Below, in pieces: positions 58,388-64,000 of a stretch of DNA of 64,000 bases (the first letter of the stretch is position 1; the number at the start of each line of letters is the position of its first letter). Under the pieces are notes generated by a model. That model had not been told where the DNA came from and did no database searches. It saw nothing but the letters and a program-made list of their open reading frames with translations. Source of the stretch: Lentinus brumalis (taxonomy: Eukaryota; Basidiomycota; Agaricomycetes; Polyporales; Polyporaceae); the NCBI GenBank assembly GCA_001792895.1, contig MARA01000037.1, positions 332,554 through 396,553 of the forward strand, read 5' to 3'. The position numbers and the translations under genes are program-made.

Positions 58388-59598
58388 CTATGCCGTAGCT
58401 CCCGACGGCCCCGCGACAGACTGCCCCGCGACAGACGGCCCCGCCCCAGATGGCCCCGCCCCAGACGACCCCGCGCCAGACGACCCCGCGACGGCGATCT
58501 CCCTCTCGCCCACCGACGGCAGGGCGACGTAGTCCCCGCTACCTCCTTCGCCCAACGCTCCCTCGTCTCCTGTGAACACTGTGAATTGGGACATACTCAT
58601 GCACTTCATGTCATACTTACCCTTCGACGACTCAGTGTCGGGGGAGAGGTTGTAACGTCGACGCTTCAGGGCGAGGAGGTCGTTGCTGGACTCCACGATC
58701 TGCCGCAGCAGCGACACCGCGACATCCTCAGACTCATCGGACGCGGCGCATAGCTCGCGTCTGAACTGTAGCAGTTCATCGTTGGTCTTTACGACCCGCT
58801 CGAGGAGCGCCTTGATGTCCAAGAGGGTCGCGCTATCGCCCGTCGCCTTGCGCTTCCGCGAGGTGTTGTCGCGCTTCCTCGCCTGGCCATTTGCCCCGGC
58901 CGTTCTGGGGTTGCTCGGTGCTGACCGCGCCGCAGAGGACCGACGCGCTGCGCGCTGCTTCCCCTTCCCGAGTACGACTGGCCCTTCAACGTCGCTGTGG
59001 TCATCCGCCAGTTCGTCCACCTGCTCTTCTTCATCATCCGAGGTCCGGGTCTCGTCGGCGGTGGTAGCGGCGACGTCGGGAAGCGCGCCGGTGTTTGTGA
59101 GGCCGTTCCCGCGGATGGCATTCTTGAGAGCCACCTGCTCCCTCTTCGGCTTCCACTGCAACGCAGATGGCACGGGCGTGAGTCCCTCCTTGTCGGCCTC
59201 CCTGTTGCCCATGCACGGCGGCGTGGATGCGTGGCCCCGCTGAACCATCTCTGCAGTGCATGTTAGTACTATGTAGTAGCGGTAGGGTCACATTGGTCAA
59301 TGGAATCAGCCTTACTGGTCTGATGCGAGCACTCTCGCGCGTCGGTGATATAACATGCCAGACATCGGATGGAGCTGCCGTTGTGCCGGATGCACTCGCG
59401 CCCAGCGGTGACGCATGGCTGGCAGTCCTCGCTGCGCACCTCGCTGTAGTCCTTCAGCCATTTGAGGATGGCCGCCATGTCGGTGAACGAGTCGTACCGC
59501 AGGAGCGCGGGGATGACTGTGAGGTCGATGTTCTGAGCGTAGGCCTCCTGGACGGCCGCCTCCAGGGTAGGGTGATAGGTTTTCGGGTCGAGGGGCAT
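58388..59598 (-). CDS. Cys-rich basic protein with coiled segment and repeat tail
   Basis: Two reading blocks on the minus strand. The first (59598-59292, starting MPLDPKTYHPTLEAAVQ) ends with a Cys pattern CQPCVTAGRECIRH..RCLACYITDARECSH that looks like a small zinc site or DNA-binding knuckle. The second (59250-58388) has an acidic stretch, basic nuclear-type clusters (RKRDNTSRKRK), a helical stretch with two repeats of LLxIxxLLExVxxxNDELL type, and a tail of Ala-Gly-Pro-Ser repeats. A branch-like TACTAAC and CTGCAG acceptor lie between the blocks, but the obvious donor (CAAT|GTGACC) gives TAG across the join, so either another donor, a base error or two genes is possible. The family is unknown; such Cys-rich proteins are frequent in variable basidiomycete regions. 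Confidence 0.5.
58404..58493. repeat. 15 base minisatellite, six units, coding
   Basis: Six consecutive 15-base units of the form GACGGCCCCGCGACA with a few substitutions. On the minus strand they encode the Gly-Pro/Ser-Ser/Val-Ala-Gly type tail repeats of the Cys-rich protein. Unit length is a multiple of three, so copy changes keep the frame. Confidence 0.75.
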
Positions 59599-60284
59599 GT
59601 TGAGCGGGCAGGACGCGAAGAGCAAACACTTACCAGGCGGGACCGCGCTCATATATGTTGCATGACCTTCACTCGCTGCGGCAAAGAACAATGGTCAGCG
59701 GAGACGAAGCAATGTCAGCCTGCGACGGCACTCATCAGTGGACGGGGACGTTGACGGAGTTCTGTGCATGTCATGCATGTCGGCATGTTAGACATGCACT
59801 TGGTAATTCGTGGTTCATGTTGCGCGTGGGATGTGAACGGGGACGTCGACAGACTTCTCTCGATGTCATGCATGTCCGCTTCTGACACATGTTCTCGGTA
59901 ATGCGTTGTTCATAGTGGAAGCGGGTGGCTGGTTGACCTCGAAGCCAGCGTGCTGCGGTAAGTTCGTGGTGTGGTGCTGCGGTTATGCTTATGCCGAGAC
60001 GTCGTAGCCCGCGCATGCGTGGCTCGGTTCCTGGGTGCTGGAGGCCAACCGTCCCCGCCGTTCCAAGTCAGTATTTGTTCCTATGTAGGGTCCCCGGCCC
60101 CGACGTTGAAGTAACAAAACGACATATCTGTACTCGTACAGCAACGTAAGTATCCCCAGCCCAACACCCAAAGCGAATTACTCGACGCAGTAGCATGTCA
60201 TCGTCTCGGCGAAGCTTGCGGCGCGCGACGGCATCATCTTGCAGAGACGCTGTTAGACCCCCCATGAACGCTTGTCGGACAACA
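59599..60284. other. Intergenic with a tandem duplication
   Basis: Upstream region of the Cys-rich protein and downstream region of the next minus-strand gene. It contains the 95 base tandem duplication annotated separately. A GT donor-like CCTG|GTAAGT at about 59634 and an ATG at 59652 could be an extra first exon of the Cys-rich gene. Confidence 0.35.
59741..59920 (+). repeat. Imperfect tandem duplication, 95 base unit
   Basis: Unit 1 begins at 59741 (GACGGGGACGTTGACGGAGT) and unit 2 at 59836 (AACGGGGACGTCGACAGACT). Both share ATGTCATGCATGTC near the middle and GGTAAT-CGT-GTTCAT at the end. ATGTCATGCATGTC-G contains the palindrome ATGCAT and near-copies GACATGCA, so the unit is also rich in short inverted repeats. 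Confidence 0.65.
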
Positions 60285-61060
60285 TTAATCCACAAGCGGC
60301 CAAGGTGGTGGCAGGTCTCGGCGGTCCATCCCCAGTTGCCGTATCATATCTTTCACGTCCTCTTCCATCGTGTTCGCGTGCCATCCCCTAGCGCGTTGCA
60401 ATGCGAGCTCGTGTCGCGGCGTGGAAGGGCTTCCCAGCATTGCATCAACATGGGTCAAGCTCGGTCTGACGTCATGCAACCCCGGGAGTCGCTCAGGACG
60501 GAAGAATAGCTTGAGTGCCTCGAAGAACTCAGCCCGCTGCCGCCCTTCGGGGGTGTCCGCGACCCAGTCGGGCTGATGAGAGTCCATCCACTGGTACAGC
60601 CTGTTAGCAAGGCGCATGTTCGACCGCCACGCACGGAACGTCTGGTCCTTGAGCTTCAGCGCGCGCACGACATCGTAGGTACCAATGGTGAGCCACCGCC
60701 CTTCGAACTGCACTGTACGCTCTTGTTTCTGTTCCCCCCCGTGCCCATGCCGAGATCTCGCAGAAGGCCGTTGATTAGCTTGACGTGGATCAGTCGCGCG
60801 TATGCGGTACCATACTTCGCGCGTAACGTCTCCACCTCGGAGAAATGTTCGGGGTAGCAGCGGAGGAGGTAGTCGACTTTGGCCTCGTCCACATGCGCGG
60901 GTTCGCTGCGGCCGCCGCGGCGACGATTCGGCCCTTCTGCGGTGTCTGTGCTGAACGCTGAAGCAGTATCGTCCTCGGCGTGGGCTCGCTCTCTCTCAGG
61001 AGGCGACATCGACACGAGCGAAAGGCTCGGCGGGGTGGTTTGCGGTCGGGCACGGTGCAT
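60285..61060 (-). CDS. Unknown alpha-helical protein (one-base frameshift)
   Basis: I do not recognise the family. Two overlapping minus-strand frames make one protein of about 258 residues if one base is added in the run of seven C at 60734-60740 (plus strand). The junction then reads through GMGTGG into RTVQFEGRWLTIGTYDVV without loss. The N-terminal 60 residues are disordered (Ser/Arg/Glu); the rest is helical with many aromatic and charged residues (VDYLLRCYPEHFSEVETL, FRAWRSNMRLANRLYQWM, FFEALKLFF). There is no intron. A second ATG at 61009 (MSPPERERA) is an equally good start. Confidence 0.55.
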
Positions 61061-61581
61061 GTCAGGGAGTGCTGTGATACGTGTTATTGCTTGGGAGGCT
61101 GGCAGGTATCACTGCTGGGATGACGTACGTGGTTGCGTCCGGTCGGCAGCTCTCCACTGGGTGGCCACTGTCGCGGTCGGTGGCCAATGCGTCCAGTTCA
61201 CCCAGCTCTCAGACTCAGCGGCGGAGTCAGGCGTGGGCGCGGGCGTGGGCCGGCTGGCGAGGCCCAGTTTTCACCGAGCGCAAAATCTGGGTGCAGCAGG
61301 GTTCCGTGGGGCGTCGGTTGCCCATGCCGCTCTTCGCTCGAGGTCGAGGCGCTGGGAGCGGGCGGGGCCGCGTGATTCGCAGTCCTCTAAGAAGTCGCCA
61401 GTCAGCTCGATTCACCGCCGTCCAACCCAAACCAATGCTTGCCTGCTGAGACACAGCTCGGTTGTGGCTAGAGACAAGACCTCGTGGCACTGGCCGATAA
61501 GTGCCCCTCGGGCGAGACCGGAGACCACTGTCCGTTCCGGATGCCACCCTGGGCGACCCTACAGACAGGCCTGAGGTTAAG
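61061..61581. other. Intergenic between two minus-strand island genes
   Basis: GC-rich. A possible promoter of the helical-protein gene; no gene is supported. Confidence 0.35.
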
Positions 61582-62979
61582 TTAGCGTCGGAAGGTTGGC
61601 TGTTTGGTTGAGCTGGACGGACGGCACGAACCGTCGGAAAATGGTGTGGTGGCCTCCCCGGTTTGAACTTCGGCGGGCTCCCTCGCGGCGGGGGCTCTGA
61701 TCGCAGTCCGGTCTGCGGTGACTGTATGTCCCTGGGAGGGCGCCAGGCCGGCCTCGCCCACCGGCGTGAGGGCGTTCGCCAGGGACGACGAGCTTGGGAG
61801 CATTGAGACCGCGCGGTGTAGAGGTGTGCGAAGGCTCGTCAGCCATTGCAGGCCGTCACTGGAACCGTGCACCATCGGAGAGGCGACTGCAACAGATGAA
61901 GAGATCCCGATATCACCCCCCTGCGTGCAGGTGCGTCCTCTGTAGTCGACGTCTCGAAGTCGCTCACGCGTCCGGGGGCAAAAGGGCCAGCCCCATGCCC
62001 GCGAGCCCACCCAGAACCGGGACGGGGGCATAGATGCCTGGGGCCGGAGCCTCGTGCGCGCACGAATCGCGCCCTCCGGCTTCTTCCCCGTCCGCCCGTC
62101 CGCTCTCAGGGGTTATAGGTGGACAATGAGTGCCAGTCGGCTCAGGCAGGGTCGGGACGTCGCTATGCGGACACATACTATCCCGCTCGCGACGCATCTC
62201 AGTTGACAGCGGTCGACTGGTGAGTGGGGCTCGCTGCGACGTGACGGGGCGTTAATGATGTCCGCACACGCCCCAGCAGTTATGACTCACTTCAGCAGCC
62301 TCTATGACCGTGTCTCCAGCGGCGTGTGGTTCGGCGACGACGCTCACATCCCCGGGGGCCGGTGATCGCGTGCGATCATCCGTCGGGTCTGTGTCCATAG
62401 CAGGGTGCGTGTTAGAGTACTCATCTCCTGCTACATGGATCAATAGCACTTACCATACGATGATGTCCCGTCCTGGTAACTGGGAGGAGAGTTCATGCAT
62501 TCGTCGTCGGGTTCGCTCGTGGCGCCAGGTTCCCCGCCTGGTAGTGTCGAGGCGACGTCTGCGTGTTCGATGATCACTAACTGGGTATACACTGCAACCG
62601 TGCGGAGCTATCTACCTGTGTTCGAGTCACCCCGCAGCGAAGTGGTGAGCGACTCTGGTTCTGACACCACGACCGTGTCTTCGTCCGCTTGCACTGGTGC
62701 ATCGGTCGTCGCTGGCGCATCCTCGTCTCCACGTGCAGGTGAATGGCGTTGCTCGCGTCGCCTGTAACGCTCACTTCGGGCAGATGGTTCACTGCAAGGC
62801 CCAGATGTTCCTTGTGGGTTCGCACGACGAGCTCTCGCCGGGGGCCGGCCGCGCAGCGGGGTAATCGTTGGAGCATCAGCGGTGGTACGAGCGACAGAAG
62901 GAGGCGGTCGAGCGCGGAGGCCTCTGGAGGACTGGCGACCCCGCATCACAGCACTTTTGGCACTCCGACCACGAACCAT
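61582..62979 (-). CDS. Unknown Ser/Pro-rich protein, five exons
   Basis: I do not recognise the family. Exons 62979-62616, 62576-62454, 62388-62291, 62197-61968 and 61939-61582 close in phase to 390 residues, which is good evidence for a real gene in this otherwise messy stretch. The product is low-complexity and acidic in the middle (GDEDAPATTDAPVQADED, EPDDECMNSPPSY), with one short hydrophobic segment (YAPVPVLGGLAGMGLALL) and a Ser/Thr-rich end. In exon 1, another frame (about 62876-62740) reads LVVRTHKEHLGLAVNHLP, which looks more protein-like than the chosen frame there. The exon may therefore contain further one-base gaps, and the N-terminus is uncertain. Confidence 0.45.
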
Positions 62980-64000
62980 TACGGTTGGCGGTGGAAGTCT
63001 CCAAGGTTGGGGTGTTCTAAGTTGAGTCGGTAGAAGAGGAGAGCACGCAGGATATCGTTGGGCTCGCTGGGCTATGTGGCTGCCAGTGGGGTGGGTCGCC
63101 TCGCAAGCGACCGTGCGGCCGCTTGAGGACGGTGTCGCAACCACGCGGCACAAAGTGGCAAGCCTTGATCGCATATCTGTGGACCGCACCACCGGCGCAC
63201 GCGCTGGGACCGACCAGCTGTATCACCCGGGACACCAGAAGAGAACGCTGCTTTGACGCTGCTACCTCTCCATGCGTGCCGGACGGCGCGCGGGTGTGGT
63301 AGTCTTATGTTGATGTGCGGTGGAGACTGGTGTCGTTCGCAGGCCCGTATCTGACTCCGGCGGCCGTACATCCGTGAGGCGCACAGCGGGTATAAGCGTA
63401 GCCCATAAGTACTAGGGGTCGCACACGCGCAGGCGATCGGGCTCAATCAAGGGGGTATTCTATTTCATGATGGCAACGCGATGTGATAGTTAGTCGATTG
63501 CCTGCCCTCGCGAGAGCACGAACTAACCAGCACACGGTGAGTCTCTGCGGTCTTCCGGTGGGACGTAGGCTCTACGCAGCTGGTGTCCAAGCTACCCAAG
63601 ATACAACGAACGGACGGGCGGGGAGGTGGTAGCAAGTACCCGCAGGGGCCGACGTGGGCGTGATGGCTAAGTCGTCGGGGCGGAGGTTGCCTGTCGGAGA
63701 CCGAGCGCGGCTCGGCTGAGGTACGATATCGTAATAGAACAATCAGATGGGGGACACGCCCCTCCTGATCGACACCGTCATGATAGAAGCCGAACAGATT
63801 CGCGCGCCTGTCGCCCACGCAAGATCCAGATCCAAGCATGGACAAATCGTGTCTACATTCACATCAGAGACGCTGGTCACACGCGGCCAACGCAGTCATC
63901 CTGGCCAGGCTAGTGTCTACACCTTCGTATTCTTGCAAGCGTTCGAAGGTGTCTGTCATCTTGAGAACACGTTAGTGACTACTGATGGCCGCAACTCAAG
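62980..64000. other. Right end of window, no gene supported
   Basis: Several open frames occur on the minus strand (63072-63446, 63465-63845) but none has splice-consistent partners or motifs. It may hold the promoter and 5' exons of the Ser/Pro-rich gene. The sequence runs off the window. Confidence 0.3.

Noticed and set aside
1..64000. CRISPR arrays, bacterial operons, rRNA genes or tRNA genes
   Set aside because: The DNA is fungal nuclear; no regularly spaced repeats and no cloverleaf with invariant GTTCGA-type T-loop could be supported by eye.

Overview
The window is nuclear DNA from a filamentous basidiomycete, most likely an agaricomycete close to the polypores. Genes are dense and each is cut by several 50-80 bp introns with GT..AG borders and strong GTACGT/GTGAGT/GTGCGT donors. 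Coding regions are GC-rich. The protein set fits (DEP-DEP-RGS regulator, fungal aldo/keto reductase of the ARA2 type, UDP-glucuronate decarboxylase), and there is a Tad-like LINE. Exons were joined by hand from reading frames, splice motifs and phase; joins where phase does not close are flagged. No database search was possible.

Layout. 0-2.1 kb: two direct copies of a small unknown gene, the second decayed. 2.8-15.7 kb: mostly minus-strand conserved genes: a secreted deaminase-fold protein, a D-arabinose dehydrogenase-like aldo/keto reductase, an 82-residue NDUFA4/B12D-type mitochondrial protein, the nucleoporin Nup120/Nup160, one plus-strand unknown gene with a TATA box, and a membrane-bound cytochrome b5-like (MAPR/Dap1-type) protein. 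17-19.2 kb: an RGS protein. 21.8-29.8 kb: three plus-strand genes (unknown coiled-coil-like protein, divergent alpha/beta hydrolase, kinase-like protein). 30.6-40.7 kb: a compact housekeeping block, with NCS6/CTU1 (tRNA thiolation) and NOP9 (pre-rRNA) divergent from a 140 bp promoter, bystin/ENP1 (pre-rRNA) convergent with NOP9 and divergent from UXS1, then a small unknown gene. 40.7-45 kb: gene-poor DNA with diverged repeats and a large inverted repeat. 45.1-49.4 kb: a LINE with a long intact reverse transcriptase-RNase H frame, lacking the endonuclease part.

50-63 kb is an accessory-looking island of fast-evolving genes: one long HECT-like gene, two tandem coiled-coil/RING genes, a Cys-rich basic protein with a minisatellite-encoded tail, a small alpha-helical protein and a Ser/Pro-rich protein. 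Three neighbouring genes with ubiquitin-ligase hallmarks, next to a retrotransposon, are the most interesting candidate for an undescribed system. The roles are inferred from motifs only.

A technical theme runs through the window. Several genes that should be intact, including bystin and the nucleoporin, need exactly one extra base to stay in frame, usually in a run of C/G. Residual homopolymer undercalls in the assembly are the simplest explanation, so 'broken' genes here should be read with care.
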